The notes: generated by a model from the letters alone, not told the origin. DNA of 64,000 nt from Candidatus Gastranaerophilales bacterium (GCA_944323475.1 CALUSQ010000006.1:1-64000); one strand, 5' to 3'. Positions 26,220 to 35,744 are shown, numbered from the stretch's first letter. A program made the numbers and translations.

Positions 26220-26369
26220 TTAGCATAAAATCTCCACTGATTTCGATACGTAATAAATATAATACTACAAAAATTATATTTGTAGTACCATCATAGATAC
26301 TAATATTTATTATTAAATACAAACAAAAATAAATTTGCCCAAAAACATTAATAAAAAGGAAAAAGATTT

Positions 26370-27383
26370 ATGTTAATTATAATGAACGCAAATGCGACAG
26401 ACGAACAAATTCAAAATGTAGTAAGTTTCATTAAAAGAAAAAACTTTGACGCACATGTTTCTAAAGGTGAAGTACAAACTGTTATCGGAGCTGTAGGCGG
26501 GAAAATTGTAGACCCTAGAGATATTGAACTTTTAGAAGGTGTAAAAGAAGTAATAAGAATCTCCTCAAGCTATAAACTTGCAGGACGCCAATTCAAACCT
26601 GAAGATACAATTATTGAGGTTAACGGTGTAAAATTCGGCGGAGACAATATTGGTCTCATTGCTGGACCTTGTACGGTTGAAAGCTATGAGCAAATGGATG
26701 AAACAGCAAAAAAACTCAGTAAAATGGGAATAAAAATTCTCCGTGGAGGTGCTTTCAAACCAAGAACATCCCCTTATGCTTTTCAAGGTTTGGGAGAAGA
26801 AGGTCTAAAAATTATCAGAGATGTTGCCGACAAGTATGGCATGGCAGTAACAAGCGAAGTTATGGAAATCTCACAAATACCAATGTGTTTAAAATATGTA
26901 GACATTTTGCAAGTCGGTGCAAGAAACATGCAAAACTTTAACCTTTTAAGAGAATTGGGCTACATAAATAAACCTGTAATGGTTAAAAGAGGTATGGCAA
27001 ATACTATCGAAGAACTTTTGATGGCTGCAGAATACGTTATGTCAGGAGGAAACAGAGAAGTTATTCTTTGTGAAAGGGGAATAAGAACATTTGAGAGAAT
27101 AACAAGAAACACACTCGATTTGAGCGCAATTCCTGTTGTGAAAAAACTTAGCCACCTGCCAATAATTATAGATCCTTCTCATGGTACAGGTTTACGCGAC
27201 AAAGTAGCTCCTATGTCGAGAGCAGCAGTTGCAGCAGGATGTGACGGCTTGATAATAGAAGTACACTATAATCCTGATACTGCACTTTGCGATGGTGCAC
27301 AGTCACTATATCCTGAACAGTTTGAAGAATTGAAAAATGATTTAGAAAAAATTGCACCGATTGTAGGTAAAAAGATTTCTTAA
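26370..27383 (+). CDS. aroF: 3-deoxy-7-phosphoheptulonate synthase, type I-beta
   Basis: DAHP synthase catalyses the first step of the shikimate pathway from PEP and erythrose 4-phosphate. The N-terminal 70 residues form the ferredoxin-like regulatory domain seen in the Thermotoga-type enzyme. The TIM-barrel core follows with GPCTVES, LRGGAFKPRTSPYAFQG, VGARNMQNF, KRGMANTIEE and DPSHGTG. It is 337 residues long and complete. AAGGAAAAAG precedes the ATG at 26370. The gene stands alone, converging with thyX. Confidence 0.95.
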   Translation: MLIIMNANATDEQIQNVVSFIKRKNFDAHVSKGEVQTVIGAVGGKIVDPRDIELLEGVKEVIRISSSYKLAGRQFKPEDTIIEVNGVKFGGDNIGLIAGPCTVESYEQMDETAKKLSKMGIKILRGGAFKPRTSPYAFQGLGEEGLKIIRDVADKYGMAVTSEVMEISQIPMCLKYVDILQVGARNMQNFNLLRELGYINKPVMVKRGMANTIEELLMAAEYVMSGGNREVILCERGIRTFERITRNTLDLSAIPVVKKLSHLPIIIDPSHGTGLRDKVAPMSRAAVAAGCDGLIIEVHYNPDTALCDGAQSLYPEQFEELKNDLEKIAPIVGKKIS

Positions 27384-27434
27384 ATATTTTTGTATAGATA
27401 ATAAGACTTGATAAATAGCTATATAGTACAAAAT

Positions 27435-28139
27435 TTATTTTGCAAGAAATTCTTCTTTACGGATTTTTCTGCCACAGCATTTGTCTTCATCGCAGTATCC
27501 AAGACGTTCACATTTTGGTACGAGATATGGCTTGAGCCAAGGTTCTGATTTCAAAAGCTCATCACACATCATTTTTGTCATTTCTCTTATCTCTTTTTGA
27601 GCTCTTGTACAAAGTCTTATGTTTGCAAGATGTATAAGTTCTCTAAGATTCATAGAAGCAACTAATGAGCTTGATGTCGCATTAGGCAAAATAAATCTTG
27701 CATCTTCAGCAGGAATACCGGCTTCTGTCATTTCGATATAAAATTCAGAGACTTTGCCCATAAACTCATTATATTTTTTCAACAGTTCAGGATTCTTTTC
27801 AACAGTAGGAGGAATTAAATAGTCAAACTGTCCCTTTTCTTTTACATATCTTTGCGATTTTTGAGAGAAAGAAACATGTCTATGACGAACAAATTGGTGT
27901 GTACAAGCTCTTGAAACATTAGATATAGCAAAAGAAATCTGAATATGTTCAATTGTTGAATAATGTCCGGAAGAAATAACTCTCTCAATCAATTTGAGCA
28001 TTTTTTCTTCATCAACAGCATTGTCATAAATATTTACAGGCGAATCTGCACTATAGCAGGTTCTGCAAGCTGTATATATAGTTCTCAACATATTTTCCGG
28101 TTTTGAGATAAGTTTTACTACCGGTTTATTATTTTCCAT
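27435..28139 (-). CDS. thyX: Flavin-dependent thymidylate synthase ThyX
   Basis: ThyX makes dTMP from dUMP using FAD, NADPH and methylene-tetrahydrofolate. The signature RHRHVSFSQKSQRY is at residues 85-98, and the second conserved region NLRELIHLANIRLCTRAQKEIR is near 165-190. The ATG at 28139 has GGGAG 8 nt upstream and gives 234 residues. The open frame continues to 28208 without support. The Cys-rich tail YCDEDKCCGRK may bind metal. No folate-dependent ThyA is seen in the window. Confidence 0.95.
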   Translation of the reverse strand: MENNKPVVKLISKPENMLRTIYTACRTCYSADSPVNIYDNAVDEEKMLKLIERVISSGHYSTIEHIQISFAISNVSRACTHQFVRHRHVSFSQKSQRYVKEKGQFDYLIPPTVEKNPELLKKYNEFMGKVSEFYIEMTEAGIPAEDARFILPNATSSSLVASMNLRELIHLANIRLCTRAQKEIREMTKMMCDELLKSEPWLKPYLVPKCERLGYCDEDKCCGRKIRKEEFLAK

Positions 28140-28269
28140 ATTACACTCCCATAAATCTGTTTTTCTTATGATAACATTCGATTTTTTTTTTGTAAAAAGA
28201 TGTAACATTTATTTTGTATTTTAACAAAATTATCATTTATACGTTTTCTAACGAAAAAGGAGATAAATA

Positions 28270-28779
28270 ATGATTACACCTACATCAGCAAAACCGAGTT
28301 TTAAATCAAAACTTGAATACAATAAAACAATCCAAAAAGCATTTGAATGGGGATTAGAAAACCCAAAAGATCCCAAAACTGAAGAATTTATAAAAGCAGT
28401 AATTGCTATACAAGATGACAATAAAAACGACAAAATAACATTCACAAAAGCTGATATTGAAAATGATTATAATAAATTATTAAACAGACATGATATTTTT
28501 ACTGTATATACAGATGTTGCAGTAAATGGAAAACCGGCCTGCGGCATAGGATCCTCCGGCGATTTTTATGTACGTGATAGCAGATACAAAGCACTGGAAG
28601 CAGTACATTTATATGCATTAGACTTTAAGCAACCAAACAAAGAAAGAAAAAATGAAATAATTAATATTATAAATAAAGCTCAAAAAAATCTTAATAAAGC
28701 ACAAGAAAATTTTTATTCAGCAATTAAATTATCATTAAAATTACTTGAAGAAGATTTAAAAAAACAAAAAACAGAGTAA
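28270..28779 (+). CDS. Hypothetical protein with N-terminal PSFKSK motif
   Basis: I recognise no family. The 169-residue, soluble, mostly helical protein begins MITPTSAKPSFKSKLEY. It has no signal peptide. A middle region (about residues 80-105) has the only Cys, in GKPACGIGSSGDFYVRDSRY. The last 60 residues are a lysine-rich coiled-coil-like helix. AAGGAGA lies 6 nt before the ATG. The N-terminal SFK is shared in style with other small proteins in this window (see findings). It has codon use like its neighbours. Confidence 0.75.
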   Translation: MITPTSAKPSFKSKLEYNKTIQKAFEWGLENPKDPKTEEFIKAVIAIQDDNKNDKITFTKADIENDYNKLLNRHDIFTVYTDVAVNGKPACGIGSSGDFYVRDSRYKALEAVHLYALDFKQPNKERKNEIINIINKAQKNLNKAQENFYSAIKLSLKLLEEDLKKQKTE

Positions 28780-28907
28780 AACCTAAACTAATTGTCTCTA
28801 TCATGGTTGACGAAAGGTTTTGAAGTGATACGATTTAGAAACGATAATAATTTTATTGAGTTTACGCCACCAACTTAAACTTACTAAAATTAAAGAAGGA
28901 ACACAAA

Positions 28908-29183
28908 ATGGCAATAAATTTAGCAAAAGAAGAAAAAAAAGCAATCATCAAAAAATTTGGCAAAGACGCTAACGATTCAGGTTCTGCTGAAGTTCAAATC
29001 GCTTTGTTAACTCAAAAAATCTCTGAACTTACTGAACACTTGAAAATCAATCAAAAAGACTTTCAAGGCAGAAGAGGTCTTTTGATGATGGTTGGACAAA
29101 GAAAAAGACTTCTTGCTTATGTAAAAAAACAAGACCACCAAAGATACAGAGATATTATCAAAAAACTTGGTATCAGAGGCTAG
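28908..29183 (+). CDS. rpsO: 30S ribosomal protein S15
   Basis: S15 binds the central domain of 16S rRNA early in small-subunit assembly. The 91 residues match the family, with [57 protein letters not shown] and the C-terminal [17 protein letters not shown] lies 9 nt before the ATG. It is a single gene followed by a strong terminator. The 128-nt region upstream may hold an autoregulatory leader, but I could not identify a defined structure. Confidence 0.97.
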   Translation: MAINLAKEEKKAIIKKFGKDANDSGSAEVQIALLTQKISELTEHLKINQKDFQGRRGLLMMVGQRKRLLAYVKKQDHQRYRDIIKKLGIRG

Positions 29184-29205
29184 TTTTTTACGATTATGCA
29201 TTTTG

Positions 29206-29236
29206 AAAAGCTCTTCTAATCAGAAGAGCTTTTTTA
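29206..29236 (+). terminator. Rho-independent terminator of rpsO
   Basis: Twelve-bp arms (29206-29217 and 29222-29233) close a 4-nt loop and run into a T tract, 23 nt after the rpsO stop. Confidence 0.92.
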
Positions 29237-29261
29237 ATTAAAAAATATTTTCTCAATCTGC

Positions 29262-29267
29262 TATAAT
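29262..29267 (+). promoter_or_regulatory. Extended -10 element predicting a leaderless mRNA
   Basis: TG-C-TATAAT (TG at 29259-29260) ends 6 nt before the ATG at 29274. The rpsO terminator is just upstream, and there is no ribosome site. Confidence 0.6.
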
Positions 29268-29273
29268 TTTAAA

Positions 29274-30149
29274 ATGAAAAAAATCACAGAAAAACTTAAT
29301 AACGAAAAAACCGCAGGTAAAATTCTCATTCTTCCTGCACTTTTAGGGACTTTTATTTTTATTGTTATACCTGTATTTTTTTCCTTTTACCTAAGTTTTT
29401 GCAATTGGGATTTGTTAGACAATATAAAATTTGTAGGATTTGAAAATTACAAAGAATTAATACTCGGTCCTTCTTTTGCAATGATTTTGAAAAATACTTT
29501 TATTTTTGCGTTATCTACAGCACTCATTGCATTAAAAATACCACTTGTTTTGGCTGCATTAATCAATAACAAAATCAGAGGCAGTGAATTTTTCAAAACA
29601 GCATATTTTCTACCTTTTGTCACTCCCATGATTGTTGTAGCAATGATATGGGAATGGATTTTTGATCCATCAAACGGATTGTTAAATTACATTTTAAAAA
29701 CACATATAAATTGGCTTTACGAACCCAAAACAGCAATGATAGCACTGATAATTGTTTCTTCTTGGAAATTAATTGGCTACAATATGGTTATTTTTCTATC
29801 CGGTTTTTCTACAATAAATCAAAATATTTTTGAATCAGCAAAAATAGACGGCGCAAATCCTTTTCAGATATTTTTCAGACTTACTCTCCCGCTTTTAACA
29901 CCGACAATATTTTTTGTCATGATCATAACAACAATCTCATCATTTCAGGTATTTGATTTGATTTATCTTATGACAAAAGGCGGTCCAATGGAGAGTACAA
30001 ATGTGCTTGTTTATTGGATTTACAAAAATGCTTTTGAATTTTTTAATATAGGACAAGCTTCAGCAGGCGCATATATTTTATTTTTAATCATTCTTTTACT
30101 TACAATTATCCAATGGAAAACCCGTAAAAAATGGGTCTTTAATGAATAA
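29274..30149 (+). CDS. ABC transporter permease, sugar type (MalF/UgpA class)
   Basis: This is a six-segment inner-membrane permease of 291 residues. It has the cytoplasmic EAA loop ESAKIDGANPFQIFFRLTLPLLTP near residue 195, which docks the ATPase. The N terminus (AGKILILPALLGTFIFIVIPVFFSFYLSF) and the NTFIFALSTALIALKIPLVLAALIN block are typical of the CUT1 carbohydrate family (MalF/UgpA side). The usual partners (MalG-type permease, binding protein, ATPase) are not next to it, since the following gene is on the other strand. It is 20 nt from the tail of an exported GH13 protein, so a shared sugar substrate is possible but unproven. Confidence 0.88.
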   Translation: MKKITEKLNNEKTAGKILILPALLGTFIFIVIPVFFSFYLSFCNWDLLDNIKFVGFENYKELILGPSFAMILKNTFIFALSTALIALKIPLVLAALINNKIRGSEFFKTAYFLPFVTPMIVVAMIWEWIFDPSNGLLNYILKTHINWLYEPKTAMIALIIVSSWKLIGYNMVIFLSGFSTINQNIFESAKIDGANPFQIFFRLTLPLLTPTIFFVMIITTISSFQVFDLIYLMTKGGPMESTNVLVYWIYKNAFEFFNIGQASAGAYILFLIILLLTIIQWKTRKKWVFNE

Positions 30150-30168
30150 TTAAAATATATTTTATCGT

Positions 30169-32223
30169 CTACAATTTTAGCCACATAGCATCATAGGGCT
30201 GCAATCTTACTGTAAGTTTTTTGTTTTGAACACGAGCACGAACCATTTTGTCCGTTAATAAATCTTTCAGGAATATATCTTTGGACTTTTTGCCAAAATC
30301 ATCATTTGTAAAAATTACAGTCGCTTTAATTCTATCTGAAGAAAGATTATTTATAATAACTATCCTATCTTCTTTATACTCACGAACGTAAGCAAAAACT
30401 TCCGGAGTTTGTGTTTTTACTTCAGTAAATGTACCTCTTGTTATTACTGGATATTGTTTTCTGACTCTAATAAGTTTTTTAACACGAGCATATACTTTAT
30501 GATTGTATGAATTTGTATTTTTCATTGCATCGTAAAAAACTTTCTGTGCAATAGGTCCTCTGTTTATATCTCTACTATCAAAATAGCTGAGCAGTTTTGT
30601 TTTGTTCTTTTTATCTTTCTTTTGTTTTTCTTCGCGAATTTTGGCAGATTTTTTCGCATTAGCAAAATTGTTTTTCATACCTATTTCATCACCATAATAT
30701 ATTATGGGAACACCTGGAAGTGAAAGTAGAATCGAAAATGCCATGCCTATTCTATCCGGATTACTATCCAAAAAACTTGCCAGTCTGCCACTAACACCAT
30801 AGCCTTTTCTAAATTCAGCACCTTTTGGAGCAAGACCATCAAATAAGAGTTCTCTTGTTTTTGCATTAACCATTTCTAGTGTCAATTCGTCATGAACCCT
30901 CAAAAACATTGCCCAGGCTGTAGAATCAGGAATTTTTGGTGTATTTTTGTATGCTTTCCAAAAATATGAATTATCAGCAGTAACTAAAGATGCCCAAATC
31001 GCAGGCATATAAGGAAAGTGATAACATATTTGAACTTCATCTGTTCTTGTTATTTCTTTCAAATTATCTTTAATTTTATGTTCTATTTTTCTTTCTGTAC
31101 CAAAATACGGCAAAATGTTCTTGGGTTGTTGACAAGCTTCTGCTTGGATAATAGAACGTGGAGCTATAGTTTGCAAAAATGCGCTAATAAGCTGAATTAT
31201 ATAATGAGTTTTTGGCTGATTTTCAGCATTTGTCCCAGGTTCCTTACTAAGATATGGTATAGCATCCATTCTAAAAATATCGATACCCATGTTTGCCCAA
31301 AAAGCAACTGTATCAAGCATATAATACAACACTTGAGGATTTTCCCAATTTAAATCCAGTTGAAAAGGATAAAAGGTATGATAAACATAATAATCTTTGC
31401 CTTTTATTGTTACCTTTCTATAGTGATTGTCAGTTATATCAGGGAAAATCAATCTTCTTTTAGAAACAGTACCGTTATCTTCTTTATACTCAACAACATA
31501 GCCTAATTTTTCATCTTTATACTGCTTATATTCAGGCATTTTTTCTTTAACAACAAAGTAATTTAATTTGTTCAAATCGCCTTTGAGTGCTTGTTGGAAC
31601 CATTCATGCTGGTCGGAAAAGTGGTTAAGAATCAAATCTGCTTTAATCTTAAATCCTTTTTCCTTTGCCGCAGTCATAAATTCTTCAAACTCGGCTAAAC
31701 CACCCAAATCTTGTCTGACATTTTGAGGATCACGGACATCAAAACCGGAATCACCCATTGGAGAATCTGCAAACGGTAATATATAGATTGTTGTAACTCC
31801 CAAATCTTTCAAATAATCCAACATTCCTATAAGAGTTTTGAAAGTTGCAGGCTTGCCTGTTTCATCAACACCAAATTGGTCAGGATAAAACATATAAACA
31901 ACTTCATCTTTATACCAGTCAGAATCTCTTTTTATATCTTCATCATAGAGATTTTGGCTTCTTTGAAATTTAGCTTTTTTTATAATAGTTTCAATTTGAG
32001 CATATATAGTATCTACATTTTCTTTGCCATAAATATGCATAATAGAGTTTTTCATAGTTTCTTCAAGCTTTTTTGGCACAAGATTGTCATAATTAGGATT
32101 ATTTGAAATATTATTTACATTAACAGTCGTTTTTTTCGCAAAAGTTTGAGCCAAAACAACCGTATTTGAATACGTAAAAAATATTGCAATTAGCAAAAAT
32201 AGGGAAACTATACGCTTATACAT
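30169..32223 (-). CDS. Exported GH13 protein, trehalose-synthase-like
   Basis: A signal peptide (about residues 1-25, ending VLA before Q) and a 70-residue helical spacer precede the GH13 catalytic barrel. The barrel starts at WYKDEVVYMFYPDQF. The catalytic nucleophile is D320 in FRMDAIPYL, the acid/base is E362 in IIQAEACQQP, and the transition-state Asp is D445 in RVHDELTLEM. The sequence around these (EGTN-type loop, HFPYMPAIWASL, HDELTLEMV, PGVPIIYYGDEIGM) is closest, from memory, to trehalose synthase and related GH13_16 enzymes, which are normally cytoplasmic. At 684 residues it includes a C-terminal beta domain. An exported alpha-glucan or maltose/trehalose-acting enzyme is the best call. 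AGGAAAG precedes the ATG. Confidence 0.85.
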   Translation of the reverse strand: MYKRIVSLFLLIAIFFTYSNTVVLAQTFAKKTTVNVNNISNNPNYDNLVPKKLEETMKNSIMHIYGKENVDTIYAQIETIIKKAKFQRSQNLYDEDIKRDSDWYKDEVVYMFYPDQFGVDETGKPATFKTLIGMLDYLKDLGVTTIYILPFADSPMGDSGFDVRDPQNVRQDLGGLAEFEEFMTAAKEKGFKIKADLILNHFSDQHEWFQQALKGDLNKLNYFVVKEKMPEYKQYKDEKLGYVVEYKEDNGTVSKRRLIFPDITDNHYRKVTIKGKDYYVYHTFYPFQLDLNWENPQVLYYMLDTVAFWANMGIDIFRMDAIPYLSKEPGTNAENQPKTHYIIQLISAFLQTIAPRSIIQAEACQQPKNILPYFGTERKIEHKIKDNLKEITRTDEVQICYHFPYMPAIWASLVTADNSYFWKAYKNTPKIPDSTAWAMFLRVHDELTLEMVNAKTRELLFDGLAPKGAEFRKGYGVSGRLASFLDSNPDRIGMAFSILLSLPGVPIIYYGDEIGMKNNFANAKKSAKIREEKQKKDKKNKTKLLSYFDSRDINRGPIAQKVFYDAMKNTNSYNHKVYARVKKLIRVRKQYPVITRGTFTEVKTQTPEVFAYVREYKEDRIVIINNLSSDRIKATVIFTNDDFGKKSKDIFLKDLLTDKMVRARVQNKKLTVRLQPYDAMWLKL

Positions 32224-32353
32224 AATTATTAATCTTTCCTGTTAGTGATAATCAATTATCATTTGGAAACAAAGACAAGTCAAGAATTGTTAAAGTATAA
32301 TAAGCACATTGTTTATGTTATTTTATCCATGAGTATATGTCAGAGAGAATAAT

Positions 32354-33667
32354 ATGGAAATTTTATTAAATCCGATTATCGTTTCAGTAGTTTTGCTTTG
32401 TGCACTTTGTATTTTGAGAGTAAATGTTCTTTTGGCAATAATTATTTCTTCCATTGCTGCAGGGATTTGTGCAGGAATGCCTATTGATAAAATTATGCAT
32501 ACTTTTATCTCAGGAATGGGAGGCAATTCCGAAACAGCATTGAGTTATATACTTTTAGGAGCTTTTGCAGCTGCAATGACACACACCGGCTTGGCTCCGA
32601 TTCTTGCAAAAAAAATATCTAATATTATATGCGGAAACAAATATATACTTATATTAATTATCACAATAATCGCAATATTTTCACAAAACTTGATTCCTGT
32701 ACATATAGCATTCATACCAATTTTAATACCACCTTTATTGCATGTAATGAATAAATTAAAAATAGACAGACGTTCTGTTGCGTGTGCACTTGCTTTTGGT
32801 TTAAAAACCCCATACATAATGATACCGGCAGGTTTTGGTTTAATCTTTCAAGGCTTGATTGCCGAGAATCTAACACAAAACGGAATTCCAATATCTGTCA
32901 GTGAAATATGGAAATCAAACTGGTTCTTGGGTGTTGCAATGCTTACAGGTTTATTGATTGCAGTATTTTGGACATACAAAAAAACCAGAGAATATCAAAA
33001 CCTTGGCGTTTGTGAATCAATATCTGCAGAAGAAAATGAAGAACTAAAGTTTAATAAAAATCACTATCTTACTCTTTTTGCTGCAGTAGCAACACTTGCT
33101 GTACAACTATGGACAAACTCATTGCCTCTTGGTGCATTGGTTGGTTTAACAGTAATTTTTGGAACAGGTGCAATTGACCACAAGAAAATGGACAAACTTA
33201 TGAACGAAGGCATAGGGCTTATGGGTTATGTCGCATTTGTCATGCTTGTCGCAGCAGGGTTTGCTCTTGTGCTTAAAGAAACAGGCGGTATTGATTCTCT
33301 TGTACATTCTGCATCAGCATTTATGAACGGAAGCAAACTTTTGGCATCTACCATAATGCTTGCTATAGGTCTTTTTATTACAATGGGGATAGGAACATCT
33401 TTCGGGACAATTCCTATTCTTGCAGTCTTGTTTGTTCCAATTTGCATAAAAATGGGTTTTAGCGTACCGGCCACAGTCATTATGATTTCTGCAGCAGCTG
33501 CACTTGGAGATGCAGGCTCTCCTGCCTCCGACACAACTCTTGGACCTACATCAGGACTAAATGCAGACGGACAACACAACCATATTATTGATACCTGCAT
33601 ACCAACATTTTTGCACTACAACATACCATTAATCATTTTTGCAGTACTTGCCACATACATATTTTAA
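32354..33667 (+). CDS. Na+/H+ antiporter family protein
   Basis: This inner-membrane protein of 437 residues has about eleven or twelve hydrophobic segments. The C-terminal block ISAAAALGDAGSPASDTTLGPTSGLNADGQHNHIIDTCIPTFLHYNIPL is the diagnostic region of the YuiF-like Na+/H+ antiporter family. Members are annotated as antiporters, and some as amino-acid or carboxylate carriers. The substrate here is therefore uncertain. AGAGAG lies about 9 nt before the ATG, and a TATAAT at about 32298 could serve as its promoter. It is monocistronic. Confidence 0.85.
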   Translation: MEILLNPIIVSVVLLCALCILRVNVLLAIIISSIAAGICAGMPIDKIMHTFISGMGGNSETALSYILLGAFAAAMTHTGLAPILAKKISNIICGNKYILILIITIIAIFSQNLIPVHIAFIPILIPPLLHVMNKLKIDRRSVACALAFGLKTPYIMIPAGFGLIFQGLIAENLTQNGIPISVSEIWKSNWFLGVAMLTGLLIAVFWTYKKTREYQNLGVCESISAEENEELKFNKNHYLTLFAAVATLAVQLWTNSLPLGALVGLTVIFGTGAIDHKKMDKLMNEGIGLMGYVAFVMLVAAGFALVLKETGGIDSLVHSASAFMNGSKLLASTIMLAIGLFITMGIGTSFGTIPILAVLFVPICIKMGFSVPATVIMISAAAALGDAGSPASDTTLGPTSGLNADGQHNHIIDTCIPTFLHYNIPLIIFAVLATYIF

Positions 33668-33851
33668 TTATTAAGTTTTGTAAACCATTAAAACTCCGTT
33701 TTTACAAGGTTATTTTGCACAAGTATATATTTTGTAGATAAATTTTAGCAATTATTTATAGATTTTTTACTTTATATAAGAGTAAGGAAAAAACATTCCA
33801 AAACACAAACCACAAAAGAGAATACAGAATTTATAATTGGAGGAATCAACT

Positions 33852-34040
33852 ATGGCAAGAGTTTTAATTTCAATGCCCGAAGAATTTTTAACAAAAATTG
33901 ATGGAGTTGCAGAAACAGAAAATCGTACAAGAAGCGAACTTATCCGTGAAGCTTTAAGAACATATATTCACAAACAAAAAGTAAGAGAAAATTCACTTGC
34001 TACAAAAAATGCAACTATTCTTGAAGCACTGCTTGACTAG
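33852..34040 (+). CDS. Ribbon-helix-helix DNA-binding protein (CopG/NikR-N type)
   Basis: The 62-residue protein (MARVLISMPEEFLTKIDGVAETENRTRSELIREALRTYIHKQK) has the complete ribbon-helix-helix pattern. The beta strand RVLISMP is followed by two helices with the conserved TRSELIREALR. Such dimers bind short palindromes, often repressing their own operon or acting as antitoxins. GGAGGA lies 8 nt before the ATG. No toxin follows: the next 110 nt hold only short repeats and a terminator, so it appears to be an orphan transcription regulator. In-frame codons from 33837 cover the ribosome site and are not used. Confidence 0.88.
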   Translation: MARVLISMPEEFLTKIDGVAETENRTRSELIREALRTYIHKQKVRENSLATKNATILEALLD

Positions 34041-34052
34041 AATATTGACAGG

Positions 34053-34149
34053 CAAAGGCTATTGATTTGGGGAAAAGAAATAAAACAAAGGCTAAACTGA
34101 CTATATAGAGAAAAACAAAAAGACTAAAGCAATACTAGATTTGGGGAAA
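34053..34149 (+). repeat. Short direct repeats after the RHH gene
   Basis: CAAAGGCTA occurs at 34053-34061 and 34086-34094. GATTTGGGGAAA occurs at 34064-34075 and 34138-34149. No open frame is credible here. Confidence 0.5.
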
Positions 34150-34150
34150 T

Positions 34151-34181
34151 AAAAAAGACTTCTAAAAAAGAAGTCTTTTTT
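34151..34181. terminator. Bidirectional terminator
   Basis: Seven-bp arms (34157-34163 and 34169-34175) with A and T flanks lie between the plus-strand RHH gene and the minus-strand flavoprotein gene, serving both. Confidence 0.88.
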
Positions 34182-34191
34182 ATTAATTATT

Positions 34192-35571
34192 TTATGATCC
34201 ATAAATTCTATTACTAATAACAAGTGCAGCTGATAATAAAGGATCAACCGCAGTTGAAAAAGGAGGAGCATATGTCATATCCGTATGTAAAAAGAAATCC
34301 AGAGTTTGATCAGACATAATCGCAGAAGCTACGGTATTAACTCTTTTGTCGGCATCGCCACAACCTATCGCTTGAGCTCCAAGAATTTTTTTAGAACGTT
34401 TATCAACAACAAGTTTTATTGTAATATTTTCAGCTTCGGGCATATATCCTGCTTTGTCTTTTTTGGTCATAGTTGCACAAACAGTCTCGAATCCATGTTT
34501 TTTTGCATCAGTTTCTGTCAAACCCGTCAAAGAAAGTGTTAAACCGTTATATCTAGTTACCGCAGAACCTAAAACACCAGGAAAAGAATCATATTGCCCC
34601 GCCATATTTATAGCAGCACAACGGCCCTCTTTATTGGCAGATGATCCTAAAGGAATCCAACAGTAATTTTTTGAAACAAGATGGAAATTTTCTATACAAT
34701 CACCTGCAGCATAAATATCTTTTATAGAGGTTTGCATTCTGTTATTTACACGTATAGCATTTTTCACACCAAGTTCTATTCCTGCTGCAGCAGCTATTTC
34801 AGTGTTGGGCATAACCCCAACTGCAACAAGCACTATATCTGTTTCTATTACATTACCTTTTGAAGTAATAACTCTTTCTACTTTTTCTTCTCCTTCAAAA
34901 GCAATTACAGATTCTGATGTAAGGATTTTTACTTTTCCATCACTTATATTTATTATCTCTTGTTGGATTAAATCGCTTATTTCAGGATCAAATATAGGGA
35001 GAATATGTTCATCTCTTTCTATCAAGGTAACTTCAAGCCCGTTTTTATAAAAAGCTTCAAGCATCTCTATTCCTATATATCCACCACCTATTATCACTGC
35101 TTTTTTAGTAGATTCTTCACGAATTTTTCTTCTTATTTCAATACCATCTTGTATTTTTCTAATAGTATGTATGTTTTTTAAATGAAAATTTTGAATTGGT
35201 GGCAAAATAGGTCTTGCACCTGTTGTAATAGCAAGTTTGTCATATTCAATTTCTTGCATTATTCCTGTTTTTGTATCAACAACTACTATTTTATGTTCTT
35301 CTGGCAGAATTTTTGTGCATCTTTTACCCAAATGTATATTTGCACCTTTTTCTTCAAATTGTTCAGGAGTTCTTACAATAAGCCTTTTGGGATCCTCTAT
35401 TAAACCTTCTACAAAATACGGCAAACCACACGCAGAATAAGATATCATATCTTCTTCTGTATAAAGGTCTATTTGACAATTCAAATCAGTGCGCAAAAGC
35501 TTCGCTGTAATTTTAGGCCCAGCTGCAACTCCGCCTATTATTACTATTTTTTGTTTTTTTTCATTTTCCAT
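34192..35571 (-). CDS. CoA-disulfide-reductase-like FAD/NAD(P)H oxidoreductase
   Basis: This pyridine nucleotide-disulfide oxidoreductase has a single active-site Cys rather than a CxxxxC pair. The FAD motif IVIIGGVAAGPKIT begins near residue 9. The redox residue is C48 in SYSACGLPYFVEG. The NAD-binding VIIGGGYIGIEMLEAF motif is near 152, and GVMPNTEIAAAAGIEL and YAAGDCIE follow. The C-terminal dimerisation domain is complete (459 residues). This matches CoA-disulfide reductase, NADH oxidase or NADH peroxidase, which cannot be separated by eye. I take the ATG at 35571 because a -10 element ends 6 nt before it. The first possible codon is 35577. Confidence 0.88.
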   Translation of the reverse strand: MENEKKQKIVIIGGVAAGPKITAKLLRTDLNCQIDLYTEEDMISYSACGLPYFVEGLIEDPKRLIVRTPEQFEEKGANIHLGKRCTKILPEEHKIVVVDTKTGIMQEIEYDKLAITTGARPILPPIQNFHLKNIHTIRKIQDGIEIRRKIREESTKKAVIIGGGYIGIEMLEAFYKNGLEVTLIERDEHILPIFDPEISDLIQQEIINISDGKVKILTSESVIAFEGEEKVERVITSKGNVIETDIVLVAVGVMPNTEIAAAAGIELGVKNAIRVNNRMQTSIKDIYAAGDCIENFHLVSKNYCWIPLGSSANKEGRCAAINMAGQYDSFPGVLGSAVTRYNGLTLSLTGLTETDAKKHGFETVCATMTKKDKAGYMPEAENITIKLVVDKRSKKILGAQAIGCGDADKRVNTVASAIMSDQTLDFFLHTDMTYAPPFSTAVDPLLSAALVISNRIYGS

Positions 35572-35577
35572 GCACAC

Positions 35578-35583
35578 ATTTTA
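35578..35583 (-). promoter_or_regulatory. -10 element predicting a leaderless mRNA
   Basis: TAAAAT on the minus strand ends 6 nt before the ATG at 35571. This start rules out the ATG two codons upstream and has no ribosome site. Confidence 0.45.
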
Positions 35584-35744
35584 AAAACACATATCATAAT
35601 TTTCTATTGCCGTTATGTTTAGATTAATTGTTTACCACATTTTAAGAATTTAAAACTACATTATTTAGAGGATATTTGAGCATCAATTATAAAGATTAAA
35701 AACAGAAATTCGATATTTTATTATGTGTAGAGGAAAAAGAGAAA

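Noticed and set aside
33852..34040. Antitoxin of a toxin-antitoxin pair
   Set aside because: No toxin-size frame follows or precedes the RHH gene; only repeats and a terminator are found.
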